Shown: positions 1 through 8,896 of the stretch, piece by piece
How the letters are laid out: each line of letters starts with the position of its first letter
How positions within the stretch are numbered: position 1 is the stretch's first letter
From: Muraenolepis orangiensis
Lineage: Eukaryota > Chordata > Actinopteri > Gadiformes > Muraenolepididae
DNA length: 64,000 nucleotides
NCBI GenBank assembly: GCA_027704905.1
Contig: CM051002.1
Location: forward strand, 3,749,824 to 3,813,823
Direction: 5' to 3'
Program-made: the position numbers and the translations under genes
Notes under the pieces: model-generated
Databases searched by the model: none
Seen by the model: the letters and a program-made list of their open reading frames with translations, nothing else
Told to the model about the DNA's origin: nothing

Positions 1-407
1 GGTGAAGAGAGGGGCAGAGCTGTCAACCGATCACCATCTGGTGGTGAGTTGGGTAAGATGGCGGGGGAAGCCTCTGGACAGACCTGGTAAGCCCAAACGT
101 GTAGTGCGGGTGAACTGGGAACGTCTGGTGGATGCCCCTGTCCAGGAGACCTTCAACTCCCACATCCGGTGGAAATTTTTGGGCATCTCTGTGGAGGCTG
201 GGGGCATTGAGCCAGAATGGTCTTTGTTCAAAGCTTCTATTGCCGAAGCTGTGTTTGAGAGCTGTGGCCTCAAGGTCATTGGTGCCTCAAGGGGCGGACA
301 TCCTCGGACTTCGTGGTGGACACAGGTGGTCAGGGAAGCTGTCCGGCTTAAGAAGGAGGCCTTCCAGGCTATGTTAGCCTGTTAGACTCCGGACTCAGTT
401 ACGAAGT
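1..407 (+). mobile_element. Rex3/RTE-like LINE, endonuclease C-terminus and linker (degenerate)
   Basis: An open frame from position 2 to 385 reads through the end of an apurinic-type endonuclease domain (motif STDHHLVV) and the linker to reverse transcriptase (VRVNWERL, GGHPRTSWWT, EAVRLKKEAF). This is the arrangement of fish Rex3 elements of the RTE clade, recognised from memory of the family. The piece is cut by the window start. At 401-407 it is broken by a SINE and resumes at about 573 (frame YRQAKRTAASAVAEAKE), is broken again by an L2-like LINE near 652, and resumes at 1876. Many stops; no function expected. Confidence 0.65.
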
Positions 408-572
408 GCGGCAGTATAGCTCAGGAGGTAGAGCGGTCGCCTCACAACTGCTGGTTCGATCCCCGCCGTCGGTGGTTGAATGTGTGTATGAATGGGTGAA
501 TGTGAGGCATGACTTGTAAAGCACTTTGAGTAACCACTGGTTAGAAAAGCGCTATATAAATGTCCATTTACC
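408..572 (+). mobile_element. tRNA-derived SINE inserted in the Rex3-like LINE
   Basis: The 5' part has RNA polymerase III box A-like (tagctcaggaggtagagcgg) and box B-like (ggttcgatccc) sequences. The 3' part ends with the block around 'aaagcgctatataaatgtcc' seen at the ends of many fish SINEs. Imperfect 7-bp flanks acgaagt (401-407) and acaaagt (573-579) look like a target-site duplication, and the Rex3 frame resumes directly after it. It is not a functional tRNA: the body does not fold as a full cloverleaf. Confidence 0.7.
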
Positions 573-651
573 ACAAAGTATCGACAGGCCAAGAGGACGG
601 CAGCCTCAGCTGTAGCGGAGGCAAAGGAATTCGGAAAAGCCATGGAGAACA
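573..651 (+). mobile_element. Rex3-like LINE continuation between two insertions
   Basis: Short stretch whose + frame reads RQAKRTAASAVAEAKE then FGKAMEN, the linker segment expected directly downstream of the fragment at 1-407. It is bounded by the SINE and by the L2-like LINE starting near 652, and matches up with the continuation at 1876 (EKDLQLAPERFWQTI). Confidence 0.6.
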
Positions 652-1875
652 GAGATGATAATCATCGGTCCGAAGCAACAACGACCACTATTTGAAGATG
701 TCGCACTGCTGTTTGAGGGCTCTACTGTGGCCCAAAGCTCTTGTGTGAAGAATCTTGGTGTCCTGTTCGACCCGACGCTATCTTTCAGTCAACATGTAAA
801 ATATATAACCAGAACTGCATTTTTCCATCTTAGAAACATTGCTAGAATACGACCAATGCTGTCTGCCGCGGATGCAGAGACACTCATCCACGCGTTTATA
901 TCGTCTAGACTAGATTACTGTAATGCACTGTTTTCTGGGTTACCGAACTCTGCTACCAAAAGCCTCCAGCTTGTGCAGAACGCTGCTGCTAGACTTTTGA
1001 CTAGGACCAGAAAGTTTGACCACATTACTCCAATTCTGTCCTCGCTCCACTGGCTTCCAGTTAATGCGAGGACAGATTTTAAGGTGCTACTACTTACTTA
1101 TAAAATCCTACACGGATTAGCACCCTCATACCTGAAGGACCTTATTGTTCCCTATTGTCCTTCTCGGCCCCTCCGGTCTTCAGGAGCCGGCCTTCTATCA
1201 ATCCCAAAAGTCATAAAGAAATCAGCAGGGAATAGAGCCTTCTCCTACCGTGCGCCCTATTTGTGGAACAGTCTGCCACCTGTAATAAGGGAAGCAGACT
1301 CTGTTGAAATATTTAAATCTAAACTTAAAACCTACCTTTTTACATTGTCGTTTGGTGCCTAGGAGTGCCCCTCAGCTCTCATTACAGCTAAATCGACCCG
1401 TTAGTCAGCACTAACCTACCCCTGCTGCCGATAGGTACTAGACTAGAGGTTCTCTACATGTTCCATGTCCACCCTACCCCATCTAACCACACCGCAGTCT
1501 GCTTCTGTTTTCCAGTGTGCTGCTGTGATCCCCACCTGAAGGATACCGGCCAGCACCACACAAATCATCTTCTCATTTTAATATTTGTATATTGTGTATA
1601 TTATATGTATATTATTATTATTATCTTTGTACTTTGTACATTACTATAAGTCACTTATGGCACCCATTGCACTCCTGAACCATCCCTGGAAGGAGGGATC
1701 CCCTTCTACTCTGTGTTCCTTCTCAATATTTCTTCCTACGTAATTAAGGGAGTTTTTTCTTGCCCTTAGGGGGGCTAGGGTTTGGGGGGTGTTGTAAACA
1801 TGTGGCATGTGAAGCCCTTTGAGACTATAACTGTGATTAAGGGCTATACAAATAAAATTGACTTGACTTGACTTG
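652..1875 (+). mobile_element. L2-like LINE, 5'-truncated, with 3' UTR and TTGAC tail
   Basis: Contains an ORF for the reverse transcriptase C-terminus (655-1362), then about 500 bp of 3' UTR ending in 'aataaaattgacttgacttgacttga' (about 1850-1875), the short tandem tail typical of L2-type LINEs. It interrupts the Rex3-like element: the Rex3 frame stops at 'gagaac' before 652 and resumes at 'gagaagg' from 1876, a possible 5-bp gagaa duplication. So it is younger than the Rex3 copy. Confidence 0.7.
655..1362 (+). pseudogene. L2-like reverse transcriptase, C-terminal 235 residues
   Basis: Open frame from an ATG that is simply the first after the 5' truncation, not the authentic start. It carries the RT thumb and connection: KNLGVLFDPTLSFSQHV near residue 30, HLRNIARIRPML, LIHAFISSRLDYCNALFSGL near residue 80, and the conserved tail LWNSLPPVIREADSVEIFK. 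The endonuclease and the catalytic palm (xADD) are missing, so it cannot retrotranspose. The motif order matches L2/Maui-type LINEs in fish (family knowledge). It is uninterrupted for 235 codons, suggesting a moderately young insertion. Confidence 0.75.
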
Positions 1876-2470
1876 AGAAGGACCTTCAGTTGGCACCAGA
1901 GCGTTTCTGGCAAACAATCCGGCACCTCAGGAGGGGGAAGAGTGGACCCATCCAAGCTGTGTACAGAAACGGTGGGACATTGCTGACCTCAACTGAGGAG
2001 GTGATCGGGCAGTGGAAAGAGCACTTTGAGGAACTTCTTAACCCAACTACACCCTCAATGGTAGAGACAGAGCTGGAGGATGAAGGACGGCAAACATCAA
2101 AAGAGCTGGGTCCGAATTCTCTGAAGTAAGTCGGGCCTGTTCTCAGTTGGTGTTGGCCTCCGCCAGGGCTGCGCTTTGTCACCCATCCTTGTGATTTTCA
2201 TGGACAGGATTTCAAGGCATAGTCATGGAGGGAAGGGGTTTCAGTATGGGGGGCTCAGGATTGAGTCGCTGCTGTTTGCAGATGATGTGGTCCTGTTTGC
2301 ATCATCAGTATGTGACCAGCACTCACTGGATCAGTTTGCAGCGTAGTGTGAAGCGGCTGGGATGAGGATCAGCACCTCCAAATCTGAGGCTATGGTTCTT
2401 CGCAGGAAACTGGTGGATTGTCTACTCCAAATAGGGAGGGAGTCCTTATCCCAAGTGAAGGAGTTCAAGT
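1876..2470 (+). mobile_element. Rex3/RTE-like LINE, reverse transcriptase remnant
   Basis: Continuation of the element at 1-407. It reads PERFWQTIRHLRRGK and LLTSTEEVIGQWKEHFEELLNP until a stop at about 2129. From 2130 another stretch gives VGLRQGCALSP, SLLFADDVVLFASS (palm catalytic motif near 2275) and CEAAGMRISTSKSEAMVL, ending at KEFK at 2470. The middle of the palm is deleted near 2115-2130 and stop codons interrupt the frame. It ends abruptly in a 25-bp sequence (2446-2470) that recurs inverted at 3016-3040. Confidence 0.7.
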
Positions 2471-2509
2471 GGGAACCTCTCGGGATAGAGTAATCAGTCT
2501 GACTCATTG

Positions 2510-2559
2510 ACTTATTATTTATATTTTTATTATTATTATTATTATAATTATTATTATTA
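2510..2559. repeat. (ATT)n-rich low-complexity tract
   Basis: TTA/ATT repeats next to the GATG tail of the inverted Rex3 3' end. A similar TTA tract lies beyond its 5' end at 3058-3085, so this may have been the target of that insertion. Confidence 0.7.
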
Positions 2560-3056
2560 TCCATCCATCCATCCATCCATCTTCTCCCGCTTATCCGTAA
2601 TCGGGTCGCGGAGGTAGCAGCTTCAGCAGGGGACTCCAAACTTCCCTCTCCCTGGCAACATCGACTAGCTCTGACTGGGGGATCCCGAGGCGTTCCCAGG
2701 CCAGTGTGGAGATGTAATCACCCCACCTGTACCTCGGTCTTCCCCGTGGTCTCTTCCCAGTTGGATGTGCCTGGAAAACCTCCCTCGGGAGGCGACCAGG
2801 AAGCATCCTTACTAGATGCCCGAACCACCTCAACTGGCCATAGGTGAGGGTAGGAACGAAGACTGATCGGTAGATCGAGAGCTTTGCCTTCTGGCTCAGC
2901 TCTCTTTTGGTTACAACGGTGCGCCAAAGTGCACCCAATACCGCTCCCGCTGCACCTATTCTCCTGTCAATCTCACACTCCATCCTCCCCTCACTCGAGA
3001 ACAAGACCCCGAGATACTTGAACTCCTTCACTTGGGATAACTCCCTTATTCTCCCT
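2560..3056 (-). mobile_element. Rex3-like LINE 3' end, inverted, with GATG tail
   Basis: On the minus strand the frame from about 3031 to 2591 reads MKEFKYLGVLFSSEGRMECE, LSIYRSVFVPTLTYG, LRWFGHLVRMLPGRLPREVF and DYISTLAWERLGIP, the C-terminus of Rex3/RTE proteins. About 60 residues between TLTYG and QLRWFGH are deleted. The 3' end is a (GATG)n tail (2561-2580 as ccatccatcc), a hallmark of Rex3. The element faces the + strand copy tail to tail. Confidence 0.75.
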
Positions 3057-3400
3057 CACTTATTATTATTATTAATAATTATTTAAATATGTTAGGTAAT
3101 GATATCAAGGCTTGTAGATGGTGTTTAGTATGTTTATACCAGACGTCAAGTCACCCTAGATTCCTCTGGATGCTAAGGAAGCAAAACTAATCACTAATCC
3201 TCACTGGAGCCACTTCAGCGGGCATGTTGTCTAATTGGAAAAAAGAGAAGAGACCGGACGATTACAACAGTAATACAAATCAGGAGGCTTTCAACAAGAG
3301 ACTGGGGTGAGAATTTGAGTGGCACGGTTTATAATGTGTGTGTGCTTACTTATTTATCGAAGTGTGTGTGTTGGCACAGCAAGAGGAGGGGGTGCTCAAG

Positions 3401-3407
3401 GGGGTGT

Positions 3408-3458
<51 letters not shown>

Positions 3459-3478
3459 TGTGTGTCTGTGTGTGTCTG
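3401..3478. repeat. (TG)n microsatellite
   Basis: About 78 bp of TG dinucleotides with a few T interruptions, continuing a looser GT-rich stretch from 3361. Confidence 0.95.
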
Positions 3479-3674
3479 TGCGGATTGGGGGTGATTTGAA
3501 TATCATTTGGCTGGCATGGAGCATGTTTCCCTGGCGTATCAAAGTGATTGGTCGGATACAAGAAACCCTTCCCGTACAACACACCTCTTCATCACACACC
3601 TCTGACTCATTTTCTGAGAGGACGAGGAAGGGCGATTAAGCACTCTTTAATAATGAATTTGACAGTGAGTAAGA

Positions 3675-3752
3675 GAGAGGATTTAAGAGAGAGAGAGAGA
3701 CGATAAGTGAAACAAGTGTAATCTTCTCTCCCTCTCTCTCTCCTAAATCCTA
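3675..3752. repeat. Imperfect GA/CT inverted repeat
   Basis: 'ggatttaagagagagagaga' near 3679 is mirrored by 'tctctctcctaaatcc' near 3734-3751, giving a potential hairpin around a 30-bp loop. No coding content. The DNA on either side (3086-3400 and 3760-3940) shows nothing I recognise. Confidence 0.5.
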
Positions 3753-3940
3753 GGCCCCAACAGTGGCCTGCCCAGGTGATTCAGAGCTGTTATAATTAGA
3801 GGCATTTTGAACATAGATCTGTCTCGTGCGCCAAGGTAAACTAATCTCCAAAAGAGGTATATTTAGCAAATAATTTGGTTTAACGTAGAGTCACATATTG
3901 CTGTACTTTTCTTAATGTTGTTGATGCTTTTTGTCTATTG

Positions 3941-4156
3941 GGGCGGCAGTTGCTCACAAGTCTGTTAGGACTTGGCTTGGGAACCGGAAGGTGGCCGGTT
4001 CAAGACCCCCAAACACCTCAGCACTGCCTAGTTGCCCTTCAGCAAGGCACCAGACCCCCTACACTGCTCCCTGGGCAGCTGAATATAAAATTGCTGCCCA
4101 CTGCTGCTATTTCTAGGATGGGTTAAATGCAGAGAAACAAATTTCACTGTGTTCCA
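3941..4156 (+). mobile_element. tRNA-derived SINE, family A (copy 1)
   Basis: Begins with a tRNA-like head (gcggcagttgctcacaag, then gttaggacttgg, box B-like ggttcaagaccc). It continues with a body seen repeatedly in this window: cttcagcaaggcacc, cactgctccctgggcagctg, aggatgggttaaatgcagag, tttcactgtg. Family members also lie at 5258-5530, 27466-27896, 28990-29191, 52601-52853, 61845-61997 and 63422-63676. I call it 'family A' only to link the copies; I do not know its published name. Confidence 0.75.
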
Positions 4157-5257
4157 GATTTAGATTCAGATGACCCAAGCCACATGACTCAACCACTGAA
4201 GATGGAGCAATGCATGGTTAATGGGTACTGTGGGCACATTGGTATGTTTGTACGACTGTGAATCCTTGTTGTCGCTTGAAATCTTGAATTCAAGATTTAG
4301 TCGATTGATGTCTGCTTTTGTACGACTGTTAGAATGCAATTAATGAGCCATTACTTGTTTTAGTGTATTTTGACTTGCACGACTCTCCTCCCATCCCTGT
4401 AATGCCCCAATTACACCAAAGTAGTTATATTCCGTTCTACCCTGTTCTAAAAAAAATACTAGAGCGTGCTGTGATCACGGTAGAATGCGTAGTTTGGTGT
4501 AAAATACGATGCTAGTTCGTTCAAAAGCCTCAATTGAAGTCCTCAATACCTCTATCTCGTTCTTATCTCATTCTTCTTCTGGATGAAACCAACATTCAAC
4601 ATGTTAATGTATGCAAAGTTATCCATGGTTCTGGGCACAAATCTTGCAAATCTTCACGTCAGGAAATTATGTGCACTGCCCGAAATCTCAACCCCAACTG
4701 ATGAACCTGAATCAGCCGTGACATTTATGTCCGACTGCACCACATCGTAACACGTCACTAGTAGGTTTGAAGTAAGGCAATTCCGTTCGTAGTACATCTG
4801 GCTCATTTTAAGTACGTTGTCAAACGTCTAATTGCCGAACGGGATGGACGGGATAACATTTTGAGCAGGCTCAAAGTTCTAGAGCACCCTCCCCGTCAGA
4901 GCCCGTCCATGAAGTTTGTAAAAAGACTGTACATAGTTGCTACTACGTCCACTATGTTTATGCACTGTTGGAGCCCGTTCAATATTTTCAAGAATGTATT
5001 GAAAACTAGTTTTGTGTGATGGGGGTATAAGATCGGAGTATCGGAGGTTCGGAGGTTCAAGCCCTCCTCCGAAGGGCCTTCAACTGTAAGGCAGCCGTCA
5101 GGATGCAAAAGGTGTCTGCCCATTGGTCTGGTGGCAAAAGACAGGTAGGATTGTTGTGGTGTGTGCTTCGCATTCCCGCCTACACAACCGCAGCTGCCTA
5201 TAGTCTTTCTGTGCTCTGTCCCTTCGCACTTAAAAAAAAAATCTATATCTAAGGATT
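4157..5257. other. No gene recognised
   Basis: About 1.1 kb without convincing coding potential. A 140-residue minus-strand open frame (5318-4896) has no recognisable motif and runs into the adjacent SINE. I see no repeat structure. Confidence 0.5.
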
Positions 5258-5530
5258 TCGAGGATTTGAGTCCTCTGTATTGGTACACACACAGGGAAAT
5301 GTGTTTTTCTGCACCCATCCTTGTATTTGGAGCCGTGGGCAGCTATTGTATATACAAAATAGCACCAGGGGGGCAGTGTAGGGGTCTGGTGCCTTGCTCA
5401 AGGGCACCTCGGCAGTGCCCATGAGGCGAACTGGCAACTTTTACAAGCTCACTCCATACTTGGTCTGTATTTTCCCGGGTACTTGAACCGGCGACCCTCC
5501 GAAGTCCTAACAGACTGAGCTACTGCCGTC
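5258..5530 (-). mobile_element. tRNA-derived SINE, family A (copy 2)
   Basis: Minus-strand copy. The tRNA-like head is at the right end (gactgagctactgccgtc, gaaccggcgacc as reversed box B). The body runs leftward through ggtgccttgctcaagg and cagtgggcagctattgt-like sequence, ending near the hairpin-like gaggatttgagtcctc at about 5260. Confidence 0.7.
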
Positions 5531-5747
5531 TTTATTCAACAGGTCCAGTGGGACACACACACATTACTATTAAATTTATTACAAGTGCTTGTGAAAGCAC
5601 TTGAACTGCACCCATGGACACATGTATAGACAGTTGAACAAAGTTAACTTAGCTAGTCTATTACATCTGCATAATAACAGCTAAAATAACTAGGAAAATG
5701 TACTGCATTGACACAGAAATCCACCAAAAGTATGACATACATAGTAG

Positions 5748-6117
5748 CTGGATTTCTATCTTACAGTTGAAGCACATTTTAAGTGAACTTTTGGAAGTTC
5801 GCACAAAACAAGAAAGAAAAAAAGGAAATGCAAATGTGTTGTGTTTCCATAAACTTACGACTACGTCAGCAATGAGGGATATTGGGCAGTGACAGGAACG
5901 CTTGAGAAGAAGCCGACAGTGTATGTTACAATTGATTCCACAAAGTTTTTTCCATCTCCGCTTTTGCAAATTAATTAAATTTGAATCAGTCAAAAACCAC
6001 CTCCAGCGAGCGTATCAACTTTTATGCGAATCAGAGGAAGTTGATTTGAATTTTGCCGTTTCCATCACCTTTTTCTAAGCAAAACTTCAAAATGCGAATA
6101 TGGTGATGGAAACCCGT
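5748..6117. mobile_element. Possible non-autonomous DNA transposon (MITE)
   Basis: The left edge (ctggatttctatc) and the reversed right edge (cgggtttccatc) form an imperfect inverted repeat around a non-coding body that also contains gtgtttccataaac. This resembles short fish elements with GGTTTCCATC-type ends. No clear target-site duplication was found, so the boundaries are tentative. Confidence 0.35.
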
Positions 6118-6860
6118 TAAGTGTTGGGGCCTCCTCTCCTATCTGCTGTTCCTCTCCCTGATCACACATCTCCACTCCTTACAGCACTGATCACGCTGGC
6201 TAATAAATCCCACAGTTTTTTATCTGGTCAAATAAACAGTTTTTATGAACTCGACCCAACCCACAACTTGCCTCCCTCCCTTGTCATTTCCCTTAGGGAG
6301 TTGTGACAATATAGCGACGCTGAATGCAATTATTTTAGTTATAATATCCTCATCACACGGGGGAGGGGTCACGATCAAAAGCAATCCTAGACCCGTTGGA
6401 ACTTGTCCCCTTTAAATGAGAAATAACAAATAACATAATAATTAGAGAGGGGGTTTCTGTGTTGGAAACTCCCAGCACCCCCCCCCCCCCAGCAAGCATT
6501 AGCATGATAACGTGGGGCTATCGCCAGGTTGGCTACATTCTAATTGATATTTTTTCTCTCTCAGTGCTGGTGATTAGCGGAGTTAGTGTGGTTGGTTGGA
6601 GGGCCCGGCTGCTGCTCTAAATGAGTCTTTGTGGCCCCGTGAAATGAAATAACGTGAGCTGCCTATCTTTGTATTCGCTTCTGCTGGGTTAAATTGTTTT
6701 CTTGTGAGGCTGTATAATTGCGTTTTATTGTTTATTTTCTTTCACCTTCTCTTCCCCTTTTTAAGCACTTCTCTGCTTCTCCCCACGTACAGTCAATGTG
6801 ATATCCTCTCGTTATGCAAATCAATTTTAGTTCCTTTACTTCTTCTTTTTCTTCTCTTCT
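6118..6860. other. Intergenic or intronic DNA, nothing recognised
   Basis: AT-rich unique-looking sequence with a short C run at 6479-6490. No coding frame of interest. Confidence 0.5.
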
Positions 6861-6863
6861 TTT

Positions 6864-6910
6864 TTGTTGTTGTTGTTGTTGTCGTCGTCGTCGTCTTCTT
6901 CTTCTTCTTC
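6864..6910. repeat. (GTT)n-(GTC)n-(TTC)n compound microsatellite
   Basis: Three adjoining triplet arrays (gttgttgtt, gtcgtcgtc, ttcttcttc) immediately upstream of the 5' end of the Tx1-type LINE. The TTC part appears to be the insertion target. Confidence 0.9.
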
Positions 6911-7129
6911 TTTCCTGGTGCATGCTGGGATTTTCGGAGGGTGAAAGAGAGAGAGGAGCGAGACGTTTCTCGTTATATTTTCCATTTATTTTTTGTGTAA
7001 TGGGTTTAATTTAATATAGTTTATAGGTGGTAGTTTGCTTTGCGTCACTTTTCGTGCTTTTGGGTGGTGTGTGGGGTGTTGTGTGGGCTTTTCCTGCCGG
7101 CGTCTCGCCGGCCGGCGTCTGACGGCGCC

Positions 7130-8216
7130 ATGGTAAATGGAGACTTTGCCAAGCTCACGCGGAAGCATGGCATTAAGATCTCCGCCGGCTTCGCGTGCAC
7201 TGTGGAGGAGATCGGGCTGGCCGTGGGGGGGAGAAGGTCGAACATGGAAGTATTAAGTCCTTGGCGCGGATGAACAGCGCGGTGGTGATCTTTCTGGATC
7301 AGGTGGAGAAGGTGAACTGCGTCATCGAGACGGGCATCACGGTGAGAGAGTTGTTTGTACAGGTGCAGCCGCTGATGCTGCCCGCAACCAAAGTTATACT
7401 TTCAAATGTTCCCCCCTTCATAACTGATGAGTTCCTCAGTAGAGAACTGTCCAGGCATGGGAAACTTGTTTCTCCAATGAAAAAGATGCTGTCTGGATGT
7501 AAGTCTCAGTTACTGAATCACGTAGTGTCTCACCGCAGACAGGTGTATATGATACTGAACAATCGGAATGCAGAGCTTAACCTCCGTTTTTACGTTAAAG
7601 TAGATGATTATGACTACGTGATTTTTGCAACATCATCGGTTATGAAGGGGCCGTCTAACGCGCGGCCGGCTGGGCTGTCTAACGCGCCGGCGGGGCCGTC
7701 TAACGCGCCGCCGGCCAGACCGTCTAACGCGCCGCTGGGCCGTCTAACGCGCCAGCGGCGGGGTCGTCCGCCGCTGCGCCAGGCCCACCCGCGGCTGTTG
7801 TGCCGAAACCGCCCGTGGCTGCGCCGGGGCGGACTGCCGTGGCTGCGCCGGGGCGGACTGCCGCGCCAGCGGCTGATGCGGCGGTTGCAATGGAGCAGCA
7901 GGTGGCTGCTGCTGAGGGAGGGGTGTCTCCCACCGTGGCGGCCGCTAACGCGGCCGCTGCGGTGGGGGAAGGCCCCCCTCCGGAGGCGGCCGCTAGTGCT
8001 CCTGAGCAGTCGGTGGTGGCGCGTGGGGTGACGTCTCGGACGCGGAGCGGGCGCGGGCGGGGGCGAGGTATACAACGCGTTTCTGCTGTTGTGTCCGGCT
8101 TGGGGGACTGTGGTGTTGCACAAGGTGTGGGTGTGGGTGACTACGTTCAGGAGGATGTGGTGGTGTTTTTGCGTGAAGCAGAAGAAAAGGGGGATGGGGG
8201 AAAAAATAAAAAATAA
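7130..8216 (+). pseudogene. Tx1-type LINE ORF1 (gag-like), copy 1, frameshifted
   Basis: Starts at the ATG of MVNGDFAKLTRKHG, the first in-frame ATG in both copies. Two extra G near 7228 shift the frame; the reading continues in the frame containing SIKSLARMNSAVVIF and ILSNVPPFITDEFLSRELS. Relative to copy 2 the segment with the CCHC knuckle is deleted after SSVMK (about 7645) and replaced by five PSNAP-type repeats. A further shift lies near 7735 and a stop at 8214-8216. The protein would have bound element RNA; this copy cannot make it intact. Confidence 0.75.
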
Positions 8217-8896
8217 AGGGTGAAACCCCTGAGATAAGCAATGAACCACAAGGTGATTCGGCAAAAGAAAGTGTAGAGACAGGTGAAGTCAGTAAAACAC
8301 AGGAGGAAGATATGGAGAGTGAAACATATATGGAAAAAACAGGAGAGGAGCAGAAAACATGGGGGGAGCAGGTGGAGGTTGCTGAGATGGAGGAAGAGGA
8401 GGTGGAAACAGAAATGATGAATAAAAAAAAGACTGCTACTAAACGCAGGAGTAATAAAAAAAATGTATCAACCGTTGCAAAGAGCAGTAAAGTGGAGAGT
8501 GAGGGAAAGGAAGGAAGAGAGCAAGGACAGGCGTAGGAGAGCTGGGATGATTGTATGTCTGACAGCAGTGATGTGCCAGGTGTTTTGAGCAGTAGCCAAC
8601 AAAACAAATGTACACGGCTGAGATGATAAAAAATTACCTGGTGCAGACAAAAAACCAACATAACGTGATAGTAGAGGAATATTTCCCAGATTTGGCCATT
8701 TTTTGTGCATCAGCAAGGTTCCATATGAAAAGAAGGGAGCAGTCTGTATTGGACGAGCTGGAGATATATAGACTCAAAAGAATGGTGACCAAAATAAGGA
8801 GGCAAATGGGTAGCGGTGAGTTCAGAAAATTCAATGTGTGTGTTTAATTTATTTGTTTTTATTTTATTTTATTTCATTTTTAATATCTCACTCTTA

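Noticed and set aside
408..480. Genuine tRNA gene
   Set aside because: Box A and B are present but the arms do not pair as a cloverleaf, and a SINE body and tail follow. The same applies to the heads of the family A and B SINEs.
7614..8264. Minus-strand open frames opposite LINE ORF1 (up to 229 residues)
   Set aside because: Antisense shadows of the GC-rich, repeat-containing ORF1; they carry no motif.
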